In this document: positions 18,342 through 26,476 of the stretch, piece by piece
How positions within the stretch are numbered: position 1 is the stretch's first letter
How the letters are laid out: the number at the start of each line of letters is the position of its first letter
Source: Vampirovibrio chlorellavorus
GTDB lineage: Bacteria > Cyanobacteriota > Vampirovibrionia > Vampirovibrionales > Vampirovibrionaceae
Direction of reading: 5' to 3'
NCBI GenBank assembly: GCA_001858525.1
Contig: LAPX01000009.1
Location: forward strand, 67,922-131,921
Length of the DNA: 64,000 bases
Notes under the pieces: model-generated
Told to the model about the DNA's origin: nothing
The model's input: only the letters and a program-made list of their open reading frames with translations
Database searches by the model: none
Translations under genes and position numbers: made by a program

Positions 18342-18680
18342 ATGACCATCCATCTGCGTCTGCAAGGAGGGGCTGTGATTGTGCCGGTCAAAGTGACGCC
18401 CAAAGGCAGCCGTAATGAAATTCTACCTTTCAGGGACGGCGATGTCTGGGTGAAAGTCAAAGTGACCGCCCCACCGGAAGACGGACAGGCCAACGCGGCT
18501 TTGTTGGTGGTCTTGGCCAAGCAGCTTCAGTTACCATCCAGCCGACTGCGCTTGGCCAGTGGACTCCAGGCCCGCCAAAAACAGGTGGCCGTCGCCGTAT
18601 CCAATGCTGAGGAGATGGCTGTTCTGCAAGCCCGCTTGGCTCAGGTCTTGCACAGTGATCCGGCCCTTTGTTTTACTTAA
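18342..18680 (+). CDS. DUF167 (YggU-like) protein
   Basis: 112 aa. The family signature is visible: VPVKVTPKGSRNEI, then VKVKVTAPPEDGQANAALLVVLAKQL in part. The function is unknown across the family. Located directly behind the flavin reductase gene. Confidence 0.85.
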   Translation: MTIHLRLQGGAVIVPVKVTPKGSRNEILPFRDGDVWVKVKVTAPPEDGQANAALLVVLAKQLQLPSSRLRLASGLQARQKQVAVAVSNAEEMAVLQARLAQVLHSDPALCFT

Positions 18681-18712
18681 TAAGCCTTTTGCAAACGGGA
18701 GCTAATTGGGGT

Positions 18713-19549
18713 TTAAACACCGGATTGTCCAAACATGCGAATGACTTCCCATAGCAGGCGGGGTTGGGCAGGGCCATTCAGTACAAATAATTCGCCCCGG
18801 CGGTTGTTGGCCAAATTGGCCGGAGAAACCCGGGCGTTATCCAGTACCGCGTATGCGGGCGCCCCTTTGATGTTCAGTTGGCTCATTAATTTTTGGGTGG
18901 AGGCGTTTTGGGTGTTTAGGTGAATGACGTTTAAGTTGGGTTTTCCGCTGATTTCAAAGCCGGTTAAATAGGGCTGCATGTCCTGACACGGCGTGCAATG
19001 CTCGCTTTCAAAGGACAGAAGTAGTAAATGATTCAAAGGCCGTACCTCACTGTCCCCAAGGCGGGGAATATCAAGATCGGTGGGCAACTCAATGGCTTTG
19101 AGCTGATTGGTGTGCCGCAGTAATTGTTTTTCCAGAATGATGGGGGTAATCAGTTCCTGCATTTTATAGACCGCTTGCCCGTCTGTGTTGTAAAGCACAT
19201 AGGTGGGGGTTCCCCTGAGCTGAAAGGCATCCCAGTACTTGCGGTTGCTTTCATCGGCCACGTTAATATGACGAAACACAACCTGGCTGTGGGTTTTTCG
19301 TTCCATCACCTTGAGCTTGGGGGCCATCATCTGGCAGGTGCCGCAGTAATCGGCGTAAAAGTCCAGCAGGACCCATTTCCCCGCAGCGTTTGATTTAAAA
19401 CTATCGGGCAGCACCGGGGTTTCCGCCCAGCCGGTTAAAACCGATAACAGACTGAAGACGCCCAGAATCAGCATAAGAAAATTCTGGCGAGTCAGCGTGC
19501 GTCTCAATTCAGTATTTAGGACGTGAATGAATGGGTGGGTCACTGGCAA
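18713..19549 (-). CDS. Membrane-anchored protein with two thioredoxin-like domains
   Basis: 278 aa. A membrane anchor or signal (about residues 22-42, NFLMLILGVFSLLSVLTGW) is followed by a first thioredoxin fold with the active site DYCGTCQ (near 69-75) and a second with SEHCTPCQ (near 180-187). Both CxxC pairs are intact. A periplasmic thiol-disulfide or reductase role similar to DsbD gamma-domain proteins is likely. The substrate is not shown by context. Confidence 0.8.
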   Translation of the reverse strand: MPVTHPFIHVLNTELRRTLTRQNFLMLILGVFSLLSVLTGWAETPVLPDSFKSNAAGKWVLLDFYADYCGTCQMMAPKLKVMERKTHSQVVFRHINVADESNRKYWDAFQLRGTPTYVLYNTDGQAVYKMQELITPIILEKQLLRHTNQLKAIELPTDLDIPRLGDSEVRPLNHLLLLSFESEHCTPCQDMQPYLTGFEISGKPNLNVIHLNTQNASTQKLMSQLNIKGAPAYAVLDNARVSPANLANNRRGELFVLNGPAQPRLLWEVIRMFGQSGV

Positions 19550-19643
19550 AATCCCTTAAGCTTTCCATCTATCCTGGGGGAAAAACGGGACGAAAATTCG
19601 GAATCGGGGCCGGATGGCTCGCCTGTCGGTCTCTATCCTTTTC

Positions 19644-19656
19644 TGTTATCATAACA
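19644..19656. promoter_or_regulatory. Palindrome upstream of the leuA-like gene
   Basis: TGTTAT, one base, ATAACA: a perfect inverted repeat about 57 bases before the start codon. It is a possible operator. TATCAT within it could also serve as a -10 element. Confidence 0.3.
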
Positions 19657-19712
19657 TTTTAGTCTGCCTTATATGCGGGCATACTGTTTTTAAAAGAGGG
19701 ATATTCCAGACA

Positions 19713-20912
19713 ATGAGCGCTGAACATCGAGCTCCCCAATCCAAATCTCCAGACAACAAGGTTTATATTTTTGATACCACCCTGCGGGATGGAGAGCAGT
19801 GCCCGGGCGCTTCCCTCAGAAATCATGAAAAATTGCTGATTGCCCGTAAACTGGCAGCCTTGAATGTGGATATCATTGAAGCGGGTTTCCCCTTCAGCAG
19901 CCCGGGCGATTTTGAATCGGTCAAGCAAATTGCCACCGAAATTCAGGGGCCGACCATTTGTGGTTTGAGCCGAGCCACCCCACAGGACATTGAAGCCACC
20001 TGGGATGCCGTTCGTTATGCTCAAAAACCACGGATTCATACCTTCATTGGCACCAGCGATATTCATATTCAGGCCAAGTTCAAGAAAACCCGCCAGGAGA
20101 TTCTGAATATTGCCCGGGACATGGTGGCACTGGCTGCCTCCAAGTGCCCGGATGTGGAATTCTCCGCGGAAGACGCCGGTCGTACCGATCCGTTTTACCT
20201 GTACAAGGTCATTGAAGCGGTTATTGACGCCGGAGCCAGAACCGTCAATATCCCCGATACGGTGGGTTATACCATCCCGGATGAGTTTGGCCGCCTGATC
20301 AAGGGCATTATGACCAACGTGCCCAACATCGATAAGGCCATTATTTCCGTGCACTGCCATAACGATTTGGGTTTGGCCACGGCCAACAGCATTGCCGGTA
20401 TCCAGAACGGGGCCCGGCAGGTGGAATGCACCATTAACGGCATTGGAGAACGGGCTGGCAACGCCGCCATGGAAGAAGTAGTGATGGCCCTGAAGGTTCG
20501 TCCGGAATATTTTGAAGGCATTTACACCGATATTGAGTCGGTTCATTTTGCCGAGGCCAGCAAGATGGTGTCCGAGTTGACCAGTATGCCGGTGCAGTAC
20601 AACAAGGCCATTGTGGGACGCAACGCCTTTGCCCACGAGTCCGGTATCCATCAGGACGGCTTTTTGAAGGGGCGTTCTACTTATGAAATTATGATGCCCG
20701 AGTGGATTGGACTGAGCGAATCTTACCTACCGTTGGGGCCTCGTTCCGGTCGGGCCGCGGTAAAAGCCCGCCTGGAAAAACTGGGCCTGGTCGTTCAGGA
20801 CGCCCAAATGCCCCAGTTCTTTGAGCAGTTCAAGCAACTGGCCGATGAACAAAAACGGGTGGAAGATGACGACTTGAAGCGGTTGTATGAGCAAATCCTG
20901 GCCAGCGCATAG
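19713..20912 (+). CDS. 2-Isopropylmalate synthase-like enzyme lacking regulatory domain
   Basis: 399 aa from ATG 19713. The DRE-TIM metallolyase barrel is complete: [15 protein letters not shown] (metal-binding Asp and catalytic Arg), [14 protein letters not shown] (the two metal-binding His), [16 protein letters not shown], and the linker [14 protein letters not shown]. It condenses acetyl-CoA with a 2-oxoacid, most likely 2-oxoisovalerate on the route to leucine. Usual LeuA proteins run to 510-570 aa with a C-terminal leucine-sensing domain. This one stops after the linker helices. It may therefore be insensitive to leucine, or be a homocitrate- or citramalate-synthase relative. The ComEA-like gene overlaps its end by 26 bases. 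Confidence 0.85.
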   Translation: MSAEHRAPQSKSPDNKVYIFDTTLRDGEQCPGASLRNHEKLLIARKLAALNVDIIEAGFPFSSPGDFESVKQIATEIQGPTICGLSRATPQDIEATWDAVRYAQKPRIHTFIGTSDIHIQAKFKKTRQEILNIARDMVALAASKCPDVEFSAEDAGRTDPFYLYKVIEAVIDAGARTVNIPDTVGYTIPDEFGRLIKGIMTNVPNIDKAIISVHCHNDLGLATANSIAGIQNGARQVECTINGIGERAGNAAMEEVVMALKVRPEYFEGIYTDIESVHFAEASKMVSELTSMPVQYNKAIVGRNAFAHESGIHQDGFLKGRSTYEIMMPEWIGLSESYLPLGPRSGRAAVKARLEKLGLVVQDAQMPQFFEQFKQLADEQKRVEDDDLKRLYEQILASA

Positions 20913-21510
20913 TTCCAGTTCACCGCAGCACCCAGAGGTCTCGGAGGCGGATAGCCCCCCTGCGCGTTATGAGACGTCTCACTCTGATCCTGTGATCGCT
21001 CGACTGGGCCGAAACTGGCACCTGATTGTGTTGCCGGGCTTGATGGGCCTGATGCTCTGGATGATCACGTCACTCCTGTGGCCGCAGCCCCAAGCGGAGA
21101 TTACGCTGAAGCCATTGCAGGCCAACGGGTTAAGCGATGCTTATACGCTGCCTGCCGAAGAGACGCCAGCCCTCGGAGAAGAAATTGGGGAAGAAATGGC
21201 GGCGGTTACTGAGACTGAGCCGCAAGCTGGTGCGGAATCGGAGTCTGTCAGTACTGCTCAATCCACCCGAAAAAAGCATGCCCGGCCCAAGGCTTTCTTC
21301 AAGAAATCAGCCCATCCGCCGGTCACCAACCTGAACACGGCCAGTCTGGCCCAATTACAACGGTTGCCCGGTATTGGCCCCAAAATGGCCCAGCGCATCG
21401 TGGAATACCGAAAAGCCCATGGCGCCTTTGCAAGCCCGGAGCAGGTGATGGATGTCAAAGGCATTGGCCCCAAGAAGTTTGAAAAGCTTAAAGCCTTTTT
21501 AAAAGTGTAA
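20887..21510 (+). CDS. ComEA-like helix-hairpin-helix DNA-binding protein
   Basis: 207 aa. It has one membrane helix ([20 protein letters not shown], about residues 45-64), a polar, acidic linker, and a C-terminal double helix-hairpin-helix domain ([20 protein letters not shown], then [21 protein letters not shown] in part). ComEA-type proteins bind incoming DNA at the outer face of the inner membrane during natural transformation. The pilus genes at 6-8 kb fit with a competence system, although they are not adjacent. Its start overlaps the preceding gene, which suggests translational coupling. Confidence 0.85.
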   Translation: MSKSWPAHSSSSPQHPEVSEADSPPARYETSHSDPVIARLGRNWHLIVLPGLMGLMLWMITSLLWPQPQAEITLKPLQANGLSDAYTLPAEETPALGEEIGEEMAAVTETEPQAGAESESVSTAQSTRKKHARPKAFFKKSAHPPVTNLNTASLAQLQRLPGIGPKMAQRIVEYRKAHGAFASPEQVMDVKGIGPKKFEKLKAFLKV

Positions 21511-21610
21511 GCGAACGCAATATTAAGAAAAGCTAACGGCCCCTATGCCTGTGCCCTTGTGGGGGGTAGCATGAGCGCACTTTGGTTACGTATGTTGTAA
21601 AGGACTCGCT

Positions 21611-21940
21611 ATGAGCATGAATTTCCCCCCGGCCTTTCCGCCCAATTTCCCAATGCCAGCGCCGCAATTTCCAATGGCACCGCAACCCGGCTTTCAAATG
21701 CCCTTTCAATCCCAGCCCGGTTTAATGCCTGCCGCACCCGAGATGGCCAATTTGGGCGCTATGTCTTCCCAACCCATGATGGGCCAACCGCAGCCCGCGC
21801 TTGGGCTGGCTCCCGGTTTTAATCCTCAAGCCCTGATGGGTCAACAACCTCAGCCAATGCCCGGCATGCCCTTTCCCGGTCCTCAGCCCGGCTTGATGCC
21901 CCCCATGGGCAATGGCATGAGCCTGAACTTGCTGGCTTAA
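21611..21940 (+). CDS. Low-complexity Pro/Met/Gln-rich protein
   Basis: 109 aa. AAAGGA lies 8 bases before the ATG, and a strong terminator closes the gene. The composition is dominated by Pro, Met, Gln, Phe and Gly, with loose repeats such as PQPGFQMPF, SQPGLMP and GPQPGLMPP. It is probably disordered. I recognise no family. It resembles in style the N-terminal part of the protein at 24018-25400. Confidence 0.6.
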   Translation: MSMNFPPAFPPNFPMPAPQFPMAPQPGFQMPFQSQPGLMPAAPEMANLGAMSSQPMMGQPQPALGLAPGFNPQALMGQQPQPMPGMPFPGPQPGLMPPMGNGMSLNLLA

Positions 21941-21956
21941 GTTACTGGTTTTATTT

Positions 21957-21994
21957 AAAAAGCGTCTGTCCCCACTGGGATCAGGCGCTTTTTT
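21957..21994 (+). terminator. Rho-independent terminator
   Basis: AAAAGCGTCTG pairs with CAGGCGCTTTT (one wobble) and six Ts follow in total. It closes the Pro-rich gene. Confidence 0.85.
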
Positions 21995-22509
21995 GATGCT
22001 TCAATCACCGGCTTCAATAAGATGGCAGGAGCAGCTTAAGAAACCGGTTGTTGTGAGTTTGAACAAGGACTGGAAACGGATTTTGATCGAATGTAAACGA
22101 TTCAGGCAATCCAGAGTCATTGCATGTTTTTATTTGATTGAGGGTTGATAATCGGATTTATCACCGATGCCATCAACCAGACTTGGGAAGGGAAGCCTGA
22201 CATGGAGGTGAAAGGCTTTATTCAATGTGTGTTTGGGGTATATCGACCGGATTTTAATCAATTTCCGGATGGATTCACTGTAATGGCATGGGTAAACAAA
22301 GGCTGGTAGTTCAATTTTAAATGAGTGTCTGGTTGTAAACCGTCCACGGGATGTGATTTGCAGCACCCGACAGGCATTTTAGCACTTGAATCATAGGAAT
22401 GGGTATCACCCAAGGCAGCAAGGCTTTGGTGTTTGAAGGTAAAGAGTTCGGGGTATAGGCTCCCTCTTTTAACCTTCTTCAGTGTAGAATGTTAATGTGG
22501 AGTAATATT
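21995..22509. other. Intergenic region upstream of the sigma factor gene
   Basis: No supported gene. A 78-codon minus-strand frame (22130-22366) has no ribosome site or recognisable family. The promoter of the sigma gene should lie in the last 100 bases; TATAGGCTCCC at about 22454 is a weak -10 candidate. Confidence 0.4.
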
Positions 22510-23223
22510 ATGGCGGCTCGACAAGCGTTAATGGTGTCCAAGTCATCATCCGACTCACCTCAGAAACCCCGTAAGACAGTCAACGACTACGTTGATCTGA
22601 TTGAAACTGTAGCCCGGGTAGAGTTTAGCAGACTTCCAAACCACCTGATTGATTTCAGCGAAGTGGTTAACATTGGCGCTATCGCCATTCACGTGCTGCT
22701 GACTTCCAATCCGGACCGTGACTTTAACGTCACTTATCTCTCTACCGCCATTAAATGGGCCATCCGCAACGAGTTGCGTTACCGCTACAAGTGGTATTCC
22801 CTGAAGCAAGTGAGCATGGACTCCAGCCAGGACGCTTCCGCGGAGAGCGGCGAAGACGATGAAGTCAGCGCTGGCTTTGAAGCCGAAAAGGGTAAAGCCC
22901 GTGAAGCCGTCTACGGGGCCATCCTGTCTGTGGACAGCATGATGGAATCGGACAATCCTCACGAAATTAAAGACAACGCCTACACCCCGGAAGAAAATTC
23001 CGAGTTGAAGGAAATGGCCAAAGTGGTTCGGGAAGCTATTTCCAAGCTGCCCGAGCGGGAAAAACAAATCATCGAGGCTCGCTTCTTCAAGAATATGAAA
23101 ATGCGTGAAATCGGGGAAACCTACAACATCTCCCCCTCTCGGACCTCTCGCATTGTACAGGCTGGTTTAGACAAGATTAAGCTGGAATTGCAGCGTCGGG
23201 GCTATAATCCCAATTTCAGCTAG
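22510..23223 (+). CDS. Sigma-70 family RNA polymerase sigma factor
   Basis: 237 aa from ATG 22510, with GGAG 8 bases upstream; in-frame ATGs at 22489 and 22495 are alternatives. Region 2 is visible (NVTYLSTAIKWAIRNELRYRYKWY in parts, promoter -10 contacts). A polar linker follows, then a complete region 4 (ISKLPEREKQIIEARFF, MREIGETYNISPSRTSRIVQ) with the -35-binding helix-turn-helix. There is no region 1.1, so it is an alternative, group 3-type factor. No anti-sigma gene is adjacent. The sequence RLPNHLIDFSEVVNIGAIAI at its front resembles cyanobacterial-lineage alternative sigma factors, as I recall them. Confidence 0.88.
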   Translation: MAARQALMVSKSSSDSPQKPRKTVNDYVDLIETVARVEFSRLPNHLIDFSEVVNIGAIAIHVLLTSNPDRDFNVTYLSTAIKWAIRNELRYRYKWYSLKQVSMDSSQDASAESGEDDEVSAGFEAEKGKAREAVYGAILSVDSMMESDNPHEIKDNAYTPEENSELKEMAKVVREAISKLPEREKQIIEARFFKNMKMREIGETYNISPSRTSRIVQAGLDKIKLELQRRGYNPNFS

Positions 23224-23243
23224 ACAATTCCTTTATAACCATT

Positions 23244-23279
23244 AAAGACCACTGATTCTATTGATTCAGTGGTCTTTTT
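23244..23279 (+). terminator. Rho-independent terminator, probably bidirectional
   Basis: AAAGACCACTGA (23244-23255) pairs perfectly with TCAGTGGTCTTT (23266-23277), flanked by a T-run. It serves the sigma gene and, in the other direction, the convergent gene ending at 23308. Confidence 0.88.
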
Positions 23280-23307
23280 GTTGGGAGGTATTGGGTATCT
23301 TTTGCCA

Positions 23308-24018
23308 TTAATGGGCGTCGTGATTGGCGTAGATGTCATCTCTAAAGAAGTCACGCTGGGCATCGCCGTTCACTGTATCCACAAAGCGTTTCAGGAAGAA
23401 GGCGCCAACCAGGGCCAAGCCACTGCCCACCGCAAAGTGCTGGGGCGAGTTGAACATCAGTTTGACCGGGCTTTTGATGACGGTCCACAATCCATTGCCA
23501 ACGGAACTGCCTACCCCTTTCAGGGTTTTCCAGGCTGTACTGTTAAAGAAGTTGCTGTCATTCCACCACTTTGCGATGCCACGACCGTACCCGCACATAT
23601 TTTTGTGCCCGATGGTGCCATACAAGCCAGCCAGCCCCACGCCTAGCGGCAACAGGTTTGGACCCACCACATTGCTAAAGAAGTTGCTGACCTTGATTTT
23701 AAAGGTTTGCCAGTGCTCTTTCAGCCGCATGGGGCCGTATATCAAGAAGCCCTGAAATTTATGATCCAGCATATCCATGCCCGGGTTTCCCGAGTATTGT
23801 CCCCAGGCGTGAGAACCATAATGATAATCGTTGGTGGTTTTCAGCCCGGAGATCTTTTGATCGACTTCCTGTCTGCTGCCGACGAAAGCATCCTGCATGC
23901 GCCAAGCGGCAAAGCCCAAGGCACCGGCTGTGAATAACCCTAAAGAGGTTTTGCTGAGGCCACTGCTGGCAATCTTTCTAGCTGCGTCCGATCCTGGTTT
24001 TATTCCATCTGCGGGCAT
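23308..24018 (-). CDS. Hypothetical protein with several membrane-like segments
   Basis: 236 aa. Hydrophobic stretches lie near residues 25-42 (LGLFTAGALGFAAW), 118-135 (LLPLGVGLAGLYGTIG) and 199-215 (FAVGSGLALVGAFFLKRF). The region between is rich in aromatic residues and glycine. No family is recognised. Its start codon overlaps the stop of the gene at 24018-25400 by one base, so the two are translationally coupled and likely work together. Confidence 0.65.
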   Translation of the reverse strand: MPADGIKPGSDAARKIASSGLSKTSLGLFTAGALGFAAWRMQDAFVGSRQEVDQKISGLKTTNDYHYGSHAWGQYSGNPGMDMLDHKFQGFLIYGPMRLKEHWQTFKIKVSNFFSNVVGPNLLPLGVGLAGLYGTIGHKNMCGYGRGIAKWWNDSNFFNSTAWKTLKGVGSSVGNGLWTVIKSPVKLMFNSPQHFAVGSGLALVGAFFLKRFVDTVNGDAQRDFFRDDIYANHDAH

Positions 24019-25400
24019 TAGCGGTACCCCTCCTGTAGGTTCAAGCGTTGTCCCAGTGCCGGGTTCTGCCCAGCCGAATTCATTAAGGCCATGGGCGATG
24101 GGCTGGGGCTAAGGTAATTCAATTGCTGGCCAGTGCCAATGGCGGGTGACTGGTAGGCACTCGCACTTCCCGGTGGCGTGGCGGCAGCCTGCGGCATGGG
24201 CGCGGGTGCTGACATGCCCGATGCTTCAGTCGGTGCACCTGCAGGCGCGGTGGCAGGGGGTGTTTGAGCGGGCGCGGAGCGGGCCCGGGTGATCGGATCA
24301 ATGGTCATGGCCCCCGGGGCCTTGTCAAAGCCTTGTCCTAAGGTCTGGTTGCGAATAGACCCCAACAGGGAGGAAATAATGCCGGACTCACCGCTAAGGC
24401 CAGTGGGTCGGTTGCTTAAATCACTCAGCAGGGACATAACCCCTTCTGATGGCTGTTGAACCCGCCCGGTCTGCAAGGCCAGCTCTCCAGCGGAGCGGAC
24501 CACGGCACTGGGATCTTTCAGGATTTTTTCCATAAAGGCGTTCACATAGCGGCTGTAAGGTTCCCGCTGTGACAGGGTGGGATCCTGATCCAGGATTTTG
24601 AAAAGCTCCATGGCCGCATCGGCTCGGGTATCCTCGGTTTCGCTGTTCAGCCGCTCATTTAAGGAACGGATCTGGTGATCATTCAGAGCGCCGTCATCCA
24701 AGGGCGTGGTAGGCCCTTTGTTCTCGGCAGGCGGTGGTGTTTGTGGTGGTTGTTGTTGCGGAGGCATGGCCGGTGGCTGCTGTGGCGGCATGGCCGGTGG
24801 TTGTTGCTGTGGCATCGCTGCTTGCATAGGCGCTTGCGCTGGAGGCTGCACGGGCCTTGCCATCATGCTGGCCGGTGCCGGTTGCTGAACCGAACTGGGG
24901 TGCAAGCCATACAACCAGGGCGCCAGTAAATAGGGCGGTGGCACCGTGGCCGAAGGATCCAGCGAATTCACCGGAAAACTGGAGGCCGTTTGATAGGCAT
25001 GCTGTGGCTGGGCGCACACGGAAGGCACCGCCTGACAAGGTGTCGGCAAGGTTTGCTCCGCCGCACCATTGCCAAAGACGCCCGGTATCACGTATGTGGT
25101 GGTGCGCATGGGCACTGTGCGACCCAAAAGCTGATCGGGGGTGGGGAGGTCATTTGCCACGGGGGATGCCATTGCGCCCGTATTCTGTAAATAGGGCGGA
25201 CGTGGCATGCTGGGCAACTGGGTCATGCCTAGGCCCGGTTGGCTCTGGCCATAAAGGCCAGCAGTGGGCCCCGTATTGAGCCAAGCTGCCGGACGCCCAT
25301 AGTCGTAGGTCGGTGCCTGCGAATTAATTACAGCGGGTTGCATGCCCATAGTGCGTGGATGTCCCCAAATGTCCCAAGTGTGGTGTGAACTTGTTTGCAT
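24018..25400 (-). CDS. Large Pro/Gln/Met-rich protein with a HEAT-like core
   Basis: 460 aa. Residues 1-210 are low-complexity, with tandem QQQPPAMPPQQPPAMPP repeats around 195-220. The block at about 230-320 is helical and folded (IRSLNERLNSETEDTRADAA, then PSAVVRSAGELALQTG), with the periodicity of HEAT/Armadillo helices. The tail is again Pro/Ala/Ser-rich. There is no signal peptide. No function is assigned. It leads a two-gene operon with the membrane protein downstream. Confidence 0.65.
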   Translation of the reverse strand: MQTSSHHTWDIWGHPRTMGMQPAVINSQAPTYDYGRPAAWLNTGPTAGLYGQSQPGLGMTQLPSMPRPPYLQNTGAMASPVANDLPTPDQLLGRTVPMRTTTYVIPGVFGNGAAEQTLPTPCQAVPSVCAQPQHAYQTASSFPVNSLDPSATVPPPYLLAPWLYGLHPSSVQQPAPASMMARPVQPPAQAPMQAAMPQQQPPAMPPQQPPAMPPQQQPPQTPPPAENKGPTTPLDDGALNDHQIRSLNERLNSETEDTRADAAMELFKILDQDPTLSQREPYSRYVNAFMEKILKDPSAVVRSAGELALQTGRVQQPSEGVMSLLSDLSNRPTGLSGESGIISSLLGSIRNQTLGQGFDKAPGAMTIDPITRARSAPAQTPPATAPAGAPTEASGMSAPAPMPQAAATPPGSASAYQSPAIGTGQQLNYLSPSPSPMALMNSAGQNPALGQRLNLQEGYR

Positions 25401-25707
25401 GAAACCTGTCGACCCGATTTTTTTGCTAGACCCTAAATAAACAACCCTCTAAATAAACCCATGAATGCTTTTTGGGCAAGGTTCATTTTGAATCAATCTT
25501 CGTGAAGGGTTGCTTTGCCTTCTGGGAAAACCGGAACCAAAGAGAGGCATCTCGCCTGCTTTAGCGGATTTGGGCTTCTTTTGGTACAATAGTCGGGTAG
25601 GTTGCCCGTTTTTCGAGGGACAGCCGTACATTGACTCTGTGGGGCGTTCTGTCCAGCGGCAAGCCCCCTGATTTACAAAGACAAGCTGTTGCGGGAGATT
25701 CTGGCCC
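25401..25707. other. Divergent promoter region with an extended -10 element
   Basis: No gene is present. TGGTACAAT at 25582-25590 is a good extended -10 (TGnTACAAT) facing the response regulator gene, giving a start near 25597 and a ~110-base leader. GGGAGA precedes the regulator ATG by about 9 bases. Confidence 0.5.
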
Positions 25708-26436
25708 ATGGTTAACATTCTGGTGGTAGATGACGATCCGGAAATTATTGATCTGCTGCGCCTGGATTTGGAGTTGATGGGCTTTCACGTGGATTCCGCC
25801 AACGACGGGCTCACTGCCCTGAAAAAAGCGGAAGCCAAGACCTACGATTTAATTGTGCTGGATGTGATGATGCCCAAGCTGGACGGATTTGAGGTGTGCA
25901 AGCGCATCCGGGCCAATCGCAATTCGGCCAGTGTGCCTATTGTGTTGCTCACGGCCAAAGGCACGATCGAGGATAAAATCCGGGGCTTTAACGCCGGGGC
26001 CGATGATTATCTGGTCAAGCCGTTTGAGTTTCAGGAACTGATGGTGCGCATGCGGGCCTTGTTTCGCCGTACCGGCACCCTGAATAAAGAAGTGAATACC
26101 CCCAAGAAGGATGAAGTCCTGTCGGCGGGTGAAATGCGCCTGATTCCCTCTTCGCTGGAAGTGGTGCTGAACGGACAGATCATTAAGCTTACTCCTACCG
26201 AGTTTGAAATCCTGTACTGCCTGATGCAGCACTTGGGCGAAGCGGTTTCTCTGGCTACCCTGTTGCAGGAAGTATGGGGGTATGAGGCCGATGAGGACGT
26301 GCGCATGCTGCGGGTTCACGTGGGCGGGCTGCGCCAGAAAATTGAAGTGGATCACAAGCATCCGGTTTATCTGCAAACCGTCACCAATGTGGGCTACCGC
26401 CTGAACCCTTTTGTTGAAGCGGTGACCACCTCCTAA
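25708..26436 (+). CDS. OmpR/PhoB-family response regulator (RpaB-like)
   Basis: 242 aa. The receiver domain (1-120) has the acidic pocket DDD near residues 8-10, phospho-acceptor Asp52 in VLDVMMP, Thr/Ala in LLTAKG and Lys in YLVKPF. The winged-helix DNA-binding domain follows (about 140-235; LTPTEFEILYCLMQHLGEAV, VHVGGLRQKIE, NVGYRL). It is paired with the histidine kinase 40 bases downstream. It resembles the RpaB/PhoB group of cyanobacteria-related lineages. The target genes are unknown. Confidence 0.92.
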   Translation: MVNILVVDDDPEIIDLLRLDLELMGFHVDSANDGLTALKKAEAKTYDLIVLDVMMPKLDGFEVCKRIRANRNSASVPIVLLTAKGTIEDKIRGFNAGADDYLVKPFEFQELMVRMRALFRRTGTLNKEVNTPKKDEVLSAGEMRLIPSSLEVVLNGQIIKLTPTEFEILYCLMQHLGEAVSLATLLQEVWGYEADEDVRMLRVHVGGLRQKIEVDHKHPVYLQTVTNVGYRLNPFVEAVTTS

Positions 26437-26476
26437 AATCGTCAGCCTTTCCCCCAACCCTTAAGAGCCCCTTTTC

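Noticed and set aside
20870-21000. Frameshift joining the leuA-like gene to a lost C-terminal domain
   Set aside because: The overlapping frame encodes a membrane protein with a clear ComEA-type HhH domain, not a LeuA regulatory domain.
24735-24835. Tandem short repeats considered as a CRISPR array
   Set aside because: They are in-frame QQPPAMPP codons without spacers; no cas genes are present anywhere in the window.
24675-25279. Several open frames rich in Trp, Arg and Cys opposite the Pro/Gln gene
   Set aside because: They are mirror translations of the CCN/CAR-rich repeats and have no ribosome sites.
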